A stretch of 60,636 nt of DNA from a virus: the IMG/VR virus record IMGVR_UViG_3300023115_000022, positions 1 to 60,636 of that record; one strand, written 5' to 3'. Under the pieces are notes generated by a model. It was not told the origin of the DNA, ran no database searches, and was given only the letters and a program-made list of their open reading frames with translations. How positions within the stretch are numbered: the stretch's first letter is position 1; each line of letters begins with the position of its first letter. Below, one piece after another: positions 35,046 through 43,790 of this stretch. The position numbers were made by a program, and so were the translations under genes.

Positions 35046-36569
35046 ATGAAACAAATAAAAAAAATTATAATATTTGGTGGCGGAACATCAGGTTGGTTAG
35101 CAGCAGCTCATCTTAGTAATACACTACAGAATCCTGTTGAAATAATGCTAATAGAAGATGCAAGCGCAGGGCCTATTGGAGTCGGTGAAGGTACACAACC
35201 ATTAACTGCTAAATTTTTACACGAATGCGGTCTAATGCCAAAAGATTGGATGAAACCTAGTAAGGCGGCACTTAAACTTGGAGTAGAATTATCTGGATGG
35301 AATGATGATCCATATTTTGTAGATAATGATGATGCTAACAATTATGTTCCTGCACAAGATAAGTTGATTAATAATTATTTTATTACTAAACCTTACAAAG
35401 AATATGCAGACTGGCATCCTGCCTACAGAATTGCAAAAAATAACACATCACCTAAATTAACAGAGTTTACAGATGTAAACTTTGGTAATGGTTTGGATAG
35501 TTTTGGAGCAGTGCATTTTAGTGCGTATGATATTATTGACACAATTAAAAGGATAATATCAAATAGAATAACTTATGTAGACACAAAAATTGTAAATGCA
35601 GAAACCGACTCAACGGGAATAACAAAATTAATAGATGAAGAAGGTAGATTTTACACAGCAGATTTGTATTTAGATTGTTCTGGGTTTAATAGTGTATTAC
35701 TAGAAAAAACTTTAAAATCAGAATGGATCAGTTACACTGACAATGGCTGGCTGTTAAACGACAGCGCAGTTGCAATGCCAACACAATATAATAATCCAAA
35801 AGAAGAATGTCATCCTTATACTAAAGCAACAACTATGAATGCAGGCTGGAGATGGACAATTCCTACCTATAATAGAATAGGTAATGGTTATGTATACAGT
35901 AGCAAATTTATTTCTAAAGAAGCAGCAGAACAAGAGTTACGAGAAGCATTAAATGATTTTGAAACTCCTGTTAAACATTTAAAAATGAAGTGCGGAACAC
36001 ACAAAGCAATCGCATTAAAGAATGTATGCGGTGTAGGGTTAGCAGGAGGATTTGTAGAGCCGTTGGAAGCAACAGGAATAACATTTACTACAGCAGTAAT
36101 TAAGTCTGTGTCAGATTTGCTAAACATGTATCAAAACAATTGGAATGACGAAGTTTTAGATCATCTTAATCAAGGATGGTATGAAATGAGTATAGAAATT
36201 TTAACATTTATTTGGGCACACTATTATTTTAGTTCTAGAAATGATACTCCTTATTGGCAAGAAATTAGAAAACAAAAAATTGAAGACTTGCCTACTAATG
36301 CTCAATATATGCTGTCTAATTATTATCCGGATTTGAAAAACTTCTTATATTTTAGCCCACAAAGTATGTTTACCTCGCAACAATGGTTTAGTATGTTACA
36401 CGCCGGCGGTGCGTATAAAAATATTATAAAACAATTAGATCCTAAAGAAAAACAGTACTACGAATATTTTATACAAGTACAAAATAAAAGAGTCGAATTA
36501 GCATTGGAAACATTTCCAAATCATTATGAGTTTCTGAAAGAATGGTATGACGGATGGACAACAAATTAG
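35046..36569 (+). CDS. flavin-dependent halogenase (tryptophan-halogenase family), 507 aa
   Basis: The family landmarks are in order: FAD-binding GGGTSGW (11-17), GVGEGTQPL (45-53), the catalytic-lysine segment AALKLGVELSGW with K77 matching the essential Lys of PrnA/RebH, GWRWTIP (267-273) carrying the WxWxIP signature, and GGFVEPLEATGITF (334-347). In this family FADH2, oxygen and halide give hypohalous acid that is guided to Lys. A related cyanophage enzyme (VirX1) has been reported to iodinate diverse substrates. A flavin reductase would have to come from elsewhere. The ATG follows the oxygenase stop by 2 bp, and its 3' end overlaps the next gene by 16 bp. Confidence 0.88.
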   Translation: MKQIKKIIIFGGGTSGWLAAAHLSNTLQNPVEIMLIEDASAGPIGVGEGTQPLTAKFLHECGLMPKDWMKPSKAALKLGVELSGWNDDPYFVDNDDANNYVPAQDKLINNYFITKPYKEYADWHPAYRIAKNNTSPKLTEFTDVNFGNGLDSFGAVHFSAYDIIDTIKRIISNRITYVDTKIVNAETDSTGITKLIDEEGRFYTADLYLDCSGFNSVLLEKTLKSEWISYTDNGWLLNDSAVAMPTQYNNPKEECHPYTKATTMNAGWRWTIPTYNRIGNGYVYSSKFISKEAAEQELREALNDFETPVKHLKMKCGTHKAIALKNVCGVGLAGGFVEPLEATGITFTTAVIKSVSDLLNMYQNNWNDEVLDHLNQGWYEMSIEILTFIWAHYYFSSRNDTPYWQEIRKQKIEDLPTNAQYMLSNYYPDLKNFLYFSPQSMFTSQQWFSMLHAGGAYKNIIKQLDPKEKQYYEYFIQVQNKRVELALETFPNHYEFLKEWYDGWTTN

Positions 36570-37135
36570 AAATATTTCACGCTGATCTTTTTATACATGA
36601 TAATGTAGGTACAGATTATCAAGTTGCAGATTTAAAAGATCAAGTTTTATCTGCTAAAGAAAAAAATAGCGGTGTTATTCCTAATAGTAATGATAATTGC
36701 TGGCGAAGTGTGCATCAATACGATAGAATAGATTGGCTCTATAATGCTGTAAAAGAACTTACAAAGGCTGCTAGTGAATACTATTTTGAGACAGACAAAT
36801 TTTTTAGTAACAATCTAATACAAAGAAAAATAGATATAAAACTTTGGACAAATGTAAACGAGCCAGGCGGTGCTAATGTTTTGCACAACCATGAAAAGGA
36901 TTCTTATGCAGCAGTTTACTATGTAGATGCAGAAGATACTGGATGTTTAAGTTTTCTTAATCCTGCAAACTTATTATCTAATTGTAATCCATTGTCTCCT
37001 ATGACTAGGCAATTAGTATATCCGCCTGTAAACAATCAATTAATTTTGTGGCCGGCTTGGGTACCACATGAAGTAGAAATTAACAAATCAGATAAGCAAA
37101 GAATTAATCTTGCATTTAGTATAAGGGTATCATAA
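36554..37135 (+). CDS. 2-oxoglutarate/Fe(II) oxygenase, 193 aa
   Basis: This is a second phage-type 2OG oxygenase, related to the one at 34438. The core reads NVLHNHEKDSYAAVYYVD with H111/H113, then LILWPAWVPHEVEINKS with H172, and R183 in QRINLAFSI. The start overlaps the halogenase by 16 bp and the last base of its stop is the first base of the next ATG, so the genes are translationally coupled. The substrate is unknown. Confidence 0.75.
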   Translation: MDNKLEIFHADLFIHDNVGTDYQVADLKDQVLSAKEKNSGVIPNSNDNCWRSVHQYDRIDWLYNAVKELTKAASEYYFETDKFFSNNLIQRKIDIKLWTNVNEPGGANVLHNHEKDSYAAVYYVDAEDTGCLSFLNPANLLSNCNPLSPMTRQLVYPPVNNQLILWPAWVPHEVEINKSDKQRINLAFSIRVS

Positions 37136-37707
37136 TGAAAGTACATGATAATATATTACAACCTAACATGTTTAAAAAATTGCAATCAACTATTTTAAAT
37201 GCACAAATACCATATTATTTTGGAGAATCTACAGCTTTTAGAGAAAAAGAAAAACCAGATGTACTAGATTATAGTTGGAGTCATTTGGTATATGAAGAAG
37301 GACAGCAGTTAAGTAGTTTAAGTAGTTTTTTAGAAACAGTTTTACTTAGTGCGTTAGATAATGCTGAAATAGAGATACAAAATTTAATTCGTATTCGTAT
37401 TGGGTTAATTACAGCAACTAAAGATCCTATTGTACACGACCCGCACATAGATTACGAAACAGATCATCAAGTAGGTTTATTATATGTGCATGACAGTGAC
37501 GGCGATACAATTATATATAAAAACACTTATGAAACAAATAGTTCTTATAATAGTATTGACTTTATTAAAGATAAAAAATTAGAAGTTTTAGAACAAGTTA
37601 AACCAGTAGGAAATAGAATGGTATTTTTTAATGGTTTACAGTATCATTCTAGTACAACACCTATACACCATAATAAAAGGATTGCAATAAATTTTAACTA
37701 TGTCTAA
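37135..37707 (+). CDS. 2-oxoglutarate/Fe(II) oxygenase, prolyl-hydroxylase-like, 190 aa
   Basis: This third oxygenase has a different, more classical signature: HIDYETDHQVGLLYVHD with H104 and D106, then the distal H171 in FFNGLQYHSS, and R182 in NKRIAINFN. This is the H-x-D...H...R pattern of P4H-type enzymes. It starts on the final base of the previous stop codon and overlaps the next gene by 8 bp. It would hydroxylate a substrate made or bound by the island's products; which one is unknown. Confidence 0.75.
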   Translation: MKVHDNILQPNMFKKLQSTILNAQIPYYFGESTAFREKEKPDVLDYSWSHLVYEEGQQLSSLSSFLETVLLSALDNAEIEIQNLIRIRIGLITATKDPIVHDPHIDYETDHQVGLLYVHDSDGDTIIYKNTYETNSSYNSIDFIKDKKLEVLEQVKPVGNRMVFFNGLQYHSSTTPIHHNKRIAINFNYV

Positions 37708-38434
37708 AGATAAAATACAATTTTTTTCCAAAGTTAAAGGATTAGCAGAAGCATTTCCTATTATACCTGCTAGGCAGTTTGATGCTAAATGGATGCAAAA
37801 CTGTAAAGCAGATTATGTCAAAGTTAAAAATAGCTTGCAACCTAGTCATTTACAGTTATGTCCCGGTATATTTGATATTTTTAAATATGGATATATGGTT
37901 CCTTTATGGCATGATACTGTTTTGAAAACTACAAGAGACAGAGAAGATTTTGATTGGGTTTTGCCTAGCAAAACACTAAGCACCATGAGAGAAGGCGAAG
38001 CAGTTGGGACACATCCATACGAAGTAACTAAGTGGTTACCTAAACGTCATTATAGCAAACATGCTATTGTAAAATTTAATACACCTTGGAATGTTATTGC
38101 ACCAAAAGGAATAAAATTCCTAGTGTTACCCATACCATATCCTGATACATTTGAATTTGAAAGTAATATAGGTATTTTAGATCCTGCTATTAGCACAGAA
38201 TTAAATATCCAGGGATATCTTAATATTAGCGAAGGAGAACATATGATTAAGGCTGGTACTCCTTTGATGCATATTATACCATTATCAGAAAAGAGTTTTG
38301 ATTTCGAATGCAGAGATATGAATGACAACGATGCAGAATGGTTAGAGAAAAGGGTTTACTTTAATATTTTTGGATTTAAATTAAATAAAGCAAAACTTAA
38401 AGATGCATACAATAATCATTTTTGGAGAAATTAA
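37700..38434 (+). CDS. jelly-roll-like protein, paralogue of 38847-39605, 244 aa
   Basis: It shares a clear backbone with the protein encoded at 38847: CPGI near residue 54, a W.D.V....D segment, 'FNTPWNVIAPKGIKFLVLPI', PYPD, a G.LDP element, and AGTPLMHIIPL. The strand pattern and the PKG/AGTP turns suggest a cupin-like jelly roll, possibly the family catalogued as DUF6065 (from memory, unverified). No complete metal-binding cupin motif is obvious. The position directly after three 2OG oxygenases suggests it is either another non-heme enzyme or a substrate-binding partner. Confidence 0.55.
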   Translation: MSKDKIQFFSKVKGLAEAFPIIPARQFDAKWMQNCKADYVKVKNSLQPSHLQLCPGIFDIFKYGYMVPLWHDTVLKTTRDREDFDWVLPSKTLSTMREGEAVGTHPYEVTKWLPKRHYSKHAIVKFNTPWNVIAPKGIKFLVLPIPYPDTFEFESNIGILDPAISTELNIQGYLNISEGEHMIKAGTPLMHIIPLSEKSFDFECRDMNDNDAEWLEKRVYFNIFGFKLNKAKLKDAYNNHFWRN

Positions 38435-38857
38435 ATGATATACGAAACCTTTACACGTAATTTTGTAAGATATTCGCAGGAACTAAGAGACGACGGCGGC
38501 GATCCGTACAAAGTTATTAAAACAAAAAAAGACAGAGTAAAAGCACGGCAGATACTAAACATGTATCTAAAAGATAGAGAAGTTTATTTAACTTATAAAA
38601 CCGGCGATATTGTTACTTCTGTTGTTGCAACAAAAATACCGTCTAGTGAGCTACCACAACCGTTACCAGCAATTGAGCCAGTTGAAACTCACATAGGAGA
38701 ACATATAGAGCTGCAAGAACATCATGTATCTTTTTACATTATGCCTGCATGTGAGCCTACACTAGTACACATTGACGATGTAGTAGAATTTGTTGTAACA
38801 CCTGATAATATCGATAACCTTTTCGATTACTTAAAGTTTCATAAAGATGAATTTTAA
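38435..38857 (+). CDS. hypothetical protein, 140 aa
   Basis: A small alpha/beta protein with a basic N-terminal half (VIKTKKDRVKARQILNMY) and an acidic C-terminal half that contains several His residues (THIGEHIELQEHHVSFYIM). It has no recognised domain. It begins directly after the stop of the preceding gene and overlaps the next by 11 bp. It is sandwiched between the two paralogous jelly-roll-like genes, so it probably acts with them. Confidence 0.55.
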   Translation: MIYETFTRNFVRYSQELRDDGGDPYKVIKTKKDRVKARQILNMYLKDREVYLTYKTGDIVTSVVATKIPSSELPQPLPAIEPVETHIGEHIELQEHHVSFYIMPACEPTLVHIDDVVEFVVTPDNIDNLFDYLKFHKDEF

Positions 38858-39605
38858 AATATTTAAAAAACCAAAGTTAGAATTTGTTGCACTGTTACCG
38901 GAAGTAGCACAGATTATGCCTATTTTGCCTGCTAGTAAACACCAATGGCAATGGGCTAAAGATGCATTAGAAAACTATAAAAAAGAAAAAGACAACAACA
39001 AAACAAATAGGTTTACACATGTATCAAGATGCCCTGGCATATTAGGAATAACAAAGTCAGGATGGATACAACGTGCTTGGCAAGATATTGTAATAGAAAC
39101 AAACGGCGACGGTAAAAGTTTTAAATGGAAAACACCTATAAACCAAGCAGTTACAGATAGTGATAATAATTGGAAATGGGATTATGTAAGCCATCACCCT
39201 GAAGAATTATTCGGTTTATACAATCCTGACAAAAACTGTTTGCAAACAATAATAAAAATACAAAGTCCGTGGATGGTGTATATTCCTAAAGGTTACTATT
39301 TAATGAGTATGCCCTTGCCCTATCCTGACAGGCACGAGTGGACGGCAGCAACAGGATTTTTAGACCCAGACTACGGTCCTAATTTTTTAAATGTACAAAT
39401 GTTCTGGCATAATCTTAATGGACAAACAGTTATTCCAGCAGGCACTCCTTTGTGCCAATACATACTAGTTAAAAAACAATCAGTTGAAACAATTGTGAGA
39501 GAATGTAACAACAATGACATTGATAATTTAAGATTACGAGCAAGTGCTATAGATTGTAAATATCAAAGCAATTATACTATACTTAAAGATTTAAAATGGA
39601 AATAA
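38847..39605 (+). CDS. jelly-roll-like protein, paralogue of 37700-38434, 252 aa
   Basis: It aligns with the 244-aa neighbour through RCPGILGITKSGWIQRAWQD, IKIQSPWMVYIPKGYYLMSM, PYPDRHEW, TGFLDPDYG and AGTPLCQYILV. The two copies have diverged strongly, so they are probably two subunits or two specificities rather than a recent duplication. The family is possibly DUF6065 (unverified). It overlaps its neighbours on both sides (11 and 10 bp). No catalytic residues can be assigned with confidence. Confidence 0.55.
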   Translation: MNFKIFKKPKLEFVALLPEVAQIMPILPASKHQWQWAKDALENYKKEKDNNKTNRFTHVSRCPGILGITKSGWIQRAWQDIVIETNGDGKSFKWKTPINQAVTDSDNNWKWDYVSHHPEELFGLYNPDKNCLQTIIKIQSPWMVYIPKGYYLMSMPLPYPDRHEWTAATGFLDPDYGPNFLNVQMFWHNLNGQTVIPAGTPLCQYILVKKQSVETIVRECNNNDIDNLRLRASAIDCKYQSNYTILKDLKWK

Positions 39606-39868
39606 GTACTTGTATGCAAGATTTTTACAGTTTGCTAGGAGTTAACCAAAATTCTAGCTTAAAAGATATAAAAATTAAATTTAGAGAACTAGCAATGGTT
39701 TACCATCCTGATAGAGGCGGCAATCCTGACGAGTTTAAAAGACTAAAGACTGCATACGAATGGTTGGTCCAAAATCACAAACAGGAAAAAAACTATATAT
39801 TTGATGCTTCATCGGATGCACTATTTAAAAAATTATTTGGGAATCCCAATCCACCGTTTAGGAGATAA
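39596..39868 (+). CDS. J-domain (DnaJ-like) co-chaperone, 90 aa
   Basis: Residues about 8-60 form a minimal J domain: DFYSLLGV, a basic helix, then the invariant HPD loop (H37-P38-D39 in YHPDRGG) and the DEFKRLKTAYEWL helix. The protein lacks the Gly/Phe and zinc-finger regions of full DnaJ, so it would recruit host DnaK to a specific client. An alternative start at the Met of MQDFYSLL (39614) is possible, because neither start has a strong Shine-Dalgarno. Its place at the end of the island suggests help in folding or presenting the target of modification. Confidence 0.8.
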   Translation: MEISTCMQDFYSLLGVNQNSSLKDIKIKFRELAMVYHPDRGGNPDEFKRLKTAYEWLVQNHKQEKNYIFDASSDALFKKLFGNPNPPFRR

Positions 39869-39870
39869 TC

Positions 39871-40083
39871 ATGGCGGCTCATAAAGTAGAAATTTGTCAA
39901 TATTTACACAAAGAAACACAAACACAAAATAAAGCTCACGAAAGAATTCTAACATGGCAGATGAACCATAGATGGGTTAAACATCAATTATCACACGATA
40001 AAAGAGAATTGTTGTTTTGGTTTGATGAAGATTATGAAGAATTTAAACGTACTTGGCAATATTATTACAAAGACATTTATTGA
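39871..40083 (+). CDS. hypothetical protein, 70 aa
   Basis: A small charged, aromatic-rich helical protein (several Trp, His and Tyr; C-terminal 'FKRTWQYYYKDIY'). The ATG lies behind AGGAG, 2 bp after the J-domain gene. Its TGA stop overlaps the GATAAATA late promoter of the next unit. The family is unknown. Confidence 0.5.
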   Translation: MAAHKVEICQYLHKETQTQNKAHERILTWQMNHRWVKHQLSHDKRELLFWFDEDYEEFKRTWQYYYKDIY

Positions 40084-40089
40084 TAAATA
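40082..40089 (+). promoter_or_regulatory. late promoter GATAAATA
   Basis: It overlaps the stop codon of the preceding 70-aa gene. The predicted start near 40095 leaves a 17-nt leader with GAGGA before the ATG at 40112. Confidence 0.7.
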
Positions 40090-40111
40090 TGATATAAGCC
40101 GAGGAATATAA

Positions 40112-41320
40112 ATGTCATCAAATCCAGTAGTTAACAATATAAGAATTATTCCTAGAGACAACGCTTTCCTAAATAGAAACACAGGCTCTAGTGGAGAAAT
40201 CTATTTTAACAAAGAATTAAATTCTCTTAGACTATACAGTGGTCGACTTACTGGTGGTTACGAGGTCCTTAGTGAAGCAAATTTATCAAAAATATTAGGC
40301 GATTTGCAAACGGCAGCAATTTCTTATACTGTTACTATGGGAGTCGACACTATTGGTAGCGACCCAAACGGTAAATTTTATATAGACGGTGTAGAATCTC
40401 CAGATTTAACTTTTGTCAAAGGTTATACATATGTTTTTGATCAATCAGATTCATCAAACGCATCTTATAATAGTCTATCATGGCCAATTATGTTTGACAC
40501 AGAATCTGGACATTACACAGACGGGGTTATATTTGTTTTAGATGAAATACCTGTTACTATGTCTTATTATGTAGAAAGATTTGCTTTTGCAAATACAAGA
40601 AAAGTTTACATAACAGTAAGAAGCAATGCACCAGAAGCGATAACTTACGGAAGCTCACAAGGCGGAAATATTACTGTAGGAGTACCTGGCAGCGGCAGCG
40701 GAGGTTCTAATAGTTCTAGCATAGAAGTTTCGGATACTGCACCTAGTAGTCCTAGTCAAGGCAATATATGGTTTAATAGCGACAACGGTAGACTATATGT
40801 TTATGTTACTGATACAGATAGTAGTCAATGGATACAGCCTAGTGTGCCTGTGCCTAGCACATTTAGTAATGTTGCTATCACAGACAGTACACAGTTTAGT
40901 GCAGAAGGTTCTGATACACTTAGATTTGAAGATGGTCCGGGTATTGAAATTTCTTCAGACCCTATATCAAAAACAATTAGAATTAGTGCTTTATCTACAG
41001 GAGGAGGCGGTGGCGGAGTATCTTACGATCAAAGTTTAAATACAACTGATAGTGTAACATTTAGCAGTGTTAGTGCAACCAATTTTACAAACACTGGTGT
41101 AGGCTTACCAGAATTAGAAAGTGCTAGTTCGATAACATTAACAGCACCAGACGGTGTAATTGTTGCCGGTGGCCAACTAAGATTACCTAGTCACGATGAT
41201 GCATCAAGGGATGCTCTTATTGCAGCTAATGGTGATATGATTTATAATACAGATGATAATAAAATACAAGCGTACATTAATGGAGCTTGGAGAAGAATAG
41301 ACGATTCTGCAATTGTTTAA
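40112..41320 (+). CDS. fibre-like structural protein, 402 aa
   Basis: Residues about 25-50 look like a fibre foot (GEIYFNKELNSLRLYSGRL). Residues about 75-195 ('YIDGVESPDLTFVKGYTYVF' and onward) resemble a degenerate cupredoxin-type sandwich without the copper ligands. A Gly/Ser linker follows, then two more fibre elements: 'SPSQGNIWFNSDNGRLYVYV' and the C-terminal MIYNTDDNKIQAYINGAW. It is the first gene after a late promoter and precedes the subtilase. A virion fibre or decoration role is likely. Confidence 0.6.
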   Translation: MSSNPVVNNIRIIPRDNAFLNRNTGSSGEIYFNKELNSLRLYSGRLTGGYEVLSEANLSKILGDLQTAAISYTVTMGVDTIGSDPNGKFYIDGVESPDLTFVKGYTYVFDQSDSSNASYNSLSWPIMFDTESGHYTDGVIFVLDEIPVTMSYYVERFAFANTRKVYITVRSNAPEAITYGSSQGGNITVGVPGSGSGGSNSSSIEVSDTAPSSPSQGNIWFNSDNGRLYVYVTDTDSSQWIQPSVPVPSTFSNVAITDSTQFSAEGSDTLRFEDGPGIEISSDPISKTIRISALSTGGGGGGVSYDQSLNTTDSVTFSSVSATNFTNTGVGLPELESASSITLTAPDGVIVAGGQLRLPSHDDASRDALIAANGDMIYNTDDNKIQAYINGAWRRIDDSAIV

Positions 41321-41329
41321 GGAAAACTT

Positions 41330-42874
41330 ATGACTGAAAAAGAATATGTAGTTGTAGTAAATGCAGGAGTAGATTTAGAAGCTTTTGATGCAGAGTTAGC
41401 AGCGTCAACTGGAGAAGGACCTATACCTAATCGTGCAGTTGACATTGCAAATCCTCGAATAGGTTCAAAAAGGATGACTCATTGGATGCTTACAGACGCG
41501 GAAGCTAATACATTAATGTCTGATCCAAGAGTCTTAAGTGTAGAAATACCTGCAGATCAACGTACAGATATTTCTATAGGATTGCGAGCATTTCAAGGCG
41601 ACGATTTTACAAAACCTAGTGGCTTAGATCCTAGTGTGGTTAATTGGGGATTGCGCAGGTGTATAGAGAGTACAAATAATTACAGTAATAATAGTTCTGC
41701 AACAGGGCAGTACGAATATGCATTAGATGGAACAGGAGTTGACATTGTAATACAAGACAGCGGACTACAAGTTGATCATCCAGAATTTGCAGGCAGAGTG
41801 CAACAAATAGATTGGTATGCAGAAAGCGGATTACCAGGCACACAAAATGCTAATCATTATAGGGACTTAGACGGCCATGGAACGCATTGTGCAGGTATAG
41901 CAGCAGGTAAAACCTATGGCTGGGCAAAAAATGCTCATGTGTATAGTCAAAAATTAGCAGGGTTAGAAGGCTCTGGCGACAGTGGAACAGGAATTTCCAT
42001 TACAGATGCATTTGATACTATTAGACTTTGGCATGCAGCAAAAACAAATGGCCGTCCTACTGTTGTTAATATGAGTTGGGGATATTCAAGCACTGTAAGT
42101 GGAAACCCTACAGGAGGAACTTACAGAGGTGTTCCGTGGGTATGGAATGTTGATTATAATAATGATACGTTTTTGTGGCAAGGCACAGGCATAGTGCCTG
42201 CTGTATTTGGACCTGCTAGAGTTTATCCAGCAAGAGTTGCATCTGTTGATGCTGAAATAGACGATATGGTTGCGGCAGGCATTCATGTTTTTATAGCAGC
42301 TGGAAATGATTTATACAAAGGGGACGATGTTGGAGGTTTAGATTATGACAATAGTGTAATCTATGGCGGTACTACTTTGTATTACCATAGAGGAAGTAGT
42401 CCTCATTCAGACAATGCTATGTGTATTGGAAATATAGATTCTGCTGTACAACTTGATGGTGGAATTTACAAAGATAAAACTGCAAATACAACTTCCAGAG
42501 GACCTAGGGTTGATATATTTGCTCCAGGAACAAATATAATTAGCACATTAAGTAATTCTTCTATATATTCTACCGGAGATTATCCTGATAACACTAGTTT
42601 TAATGTTGGTAATTTGAGCGGAACTAGTATGGCTTCGCCACAAGTAGCAGGTGTTTGCGCCCTTCATCTTCAAGTTAATCCTCAAATGACTCCTGCACAA
42701 TTTAAAAGTAGGATCCAAAACGATAGTTACAATGTAATGTTTGAAACTGGTTTAGACAATGATTACAGTGTGTATCAATCTAGTTTAATGGGAGCTCCAA
42801 ATAGAGTATTATATAGCAGATATGGAACACAACCTTTAGTACAAAAAAATATAGTAACAAATGTAGGAACATAA
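41330..42874 (+). CDS. subtilisin-like serine protease (S8 family), 514 aa
   Basis: The complete catalytic set is visible: Asp143 in VIQDSG, His183 in DGHGTHCAG, oxyanion Asn326 in FIAAGND and nucleophile Ser433 in SGTSMASPQVAGV. Residues 1-80 (EYVVVVNAGVDLEAF, then SDPRVLSVE) look like an I9-type propeptide. There is no signal peptide, so the enzyme would act in the infected cell or as part of the virion. It has AAGGA ahead of the ATG and lies between two fibre-like genes in one late unit. Processing of a virion protein or digestion of host surface protein are both possible. Confidence 0.88.
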   Translation: MTEKEYVVVVNAGVDLEAFDAELAASTGEGPIPNRAVDIANPRIGSKRMTHWMLTDAEANTLMSDPRVLSVEIPADQRTDISIGLRAFQGDDFTKPSGLDPSVVNWGLRRCIESTNNYSNNSSATGQYEYALDGTGVDIVIQDSGLQVDHPEFAGRVQQIDWYAESGLPGTQNANHYRDLDGHGTHCAGIAAGKTYGWAKNAHVYSQKLAGLEGSGDSGTGISITDAFDTIRLWHAAKTNGRPTVVNMSWGYSSTVSGNPTGGTYRGVPWVWNVDYNNDTFLWQGTGIVPAVFGPARVYPARVASVDAEIDDMVAAGIHVFIAAGNDLYKGDDVGGLDYDNSVIYGGTTLYYHRGSSPHSDNAMCIGNIDSAVQLDGGIYKDKTANTTSRGPRVDIFAPGTNIISTLSNSSIYSTGDYPDNTSFNVGNLSGTSMASPQVAGVCALHLQVNPQMTPAQFKSRIQNDSYNVMFETGLDNDYSVYQSSLMGAPNRVLYSRYGTQPLVQKNIVTNVGT

Positions 42875-42875
42875 T

Positions 42876-43790
42876 ATGGCAATAAATTTTCCAAATACCC
42901 CAACAAATGGAGATACATTCACAAGTGGAGACACAACATGGCAGTATGACGGTACAGCCTGGAATGTTGTTATAGCAGGAAATCTTACACCTATAGATTA
43001 TTTTAAAACATTTGTTACCGATGCCGGAACTATTGTTGCAGATACACCTGCAGACACAATAAATTTATTAGGTGGCTCTAATATTACAACAAGTGTTAGT
43101 GCTGGAAATCTTAATATTGCATTTACGGGCGATGTTGCCGGTGTTACACAAAATATTTGGGAAACATTTCAAGCAGATAGCGGAAATACTAGCGCAAACA
43201 CCACCACTGACATACTTTCAGTAGTTGGCGGCACAGATATCAGTACAGAAATTACCGGAGACACACTTACTATTAATTACACTGGTTCCGGCGGCGGTGG
43301 CGGCGGAGCAAATGCTCTGAATGATTTAACAGATGTCGACACTACAGGCTATGTTGCAGGAGATTATCTTGTTAGGAAAGGACTTGCATGGGAACCAACT
43401 GGTAGAAAATGGACTTTACATTACATGCCTGCTATTGCAATGCTAACTGTTGATGCTATAGGAGTTACCGCCTATACATTTAATAGTCATTACTCAGGAA
43501 ACAATCCTACAATTTATGCACTTGCTGGAACTACCATTGGTTTTGACCTAACAAACGCTAGTGGCCATCCATTTGAAATACAAGATCCTACTTTGTCGCA
43601 ATACAACAACAATCTAGTACACATTGATGACGAAGGAGTTGTAAGCACAGGCGCATCAGCGCAAGGTAAAGAAAGAGGTGTGTTGTATTGGCAAATTCCT
43701 GAAAGTATTTCAGGTAATTACGTTTATCAATGCACTACGCATGCAGCAATGTTTGGGACAATAGTTGTAAAACGTCTCAGTGTTATTTAA
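42876..43790 (+). CDS. fibre-like protein with C-terminal cupredoxin-like domain, 304 aa
   Basis: The N-terminus 'FPNTPTNGDTFTSGDTTWQY' is a common fibre foot. Two similar segments (residues about 46-75 and 90-120, each with 'TFV/F.AD.G....NT..D...') form a duplicated module. After a glycine linker the last 110 residues look like a cupredoxin: His in ASGHPFEIQ, and a C-terminal loop YQCTTHAAMFGTIVV that supplies Cys, His and Met. These are the ligands expected of a type 1 copper site. It begins 1 bp after the subtilase stop, and its 3' end overlaps the converging minus-strand gene by 8 bp. Confidence 0.65.
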   Translation: MAINFPNTPTNGDTFTSGDTTWQYDGTAWNVVIAGNLTPIDYFKTFVTDAGTIVADTPADTINLLGGSNITTSVSAGNLNIAFTGDVAGVTQNIWETFQADSGNTSANTTTDILSVVGGTDISTEITGDTLTINYTGSGGGGGGANALNDLTDVDTTGYVAGDYLVRKGLAWEPTGRKWTLHYMPAIAMLTVDAIGVTAYTFNSHYSGNNPTIYALAGTTIGFDLTNASGHPFEIQDPTLSQYNNNLVHIDDEGVVSTGASAQGKERGVLYWQIPESISGNYVYQCTTHAAMFGTIVVKRLSVI

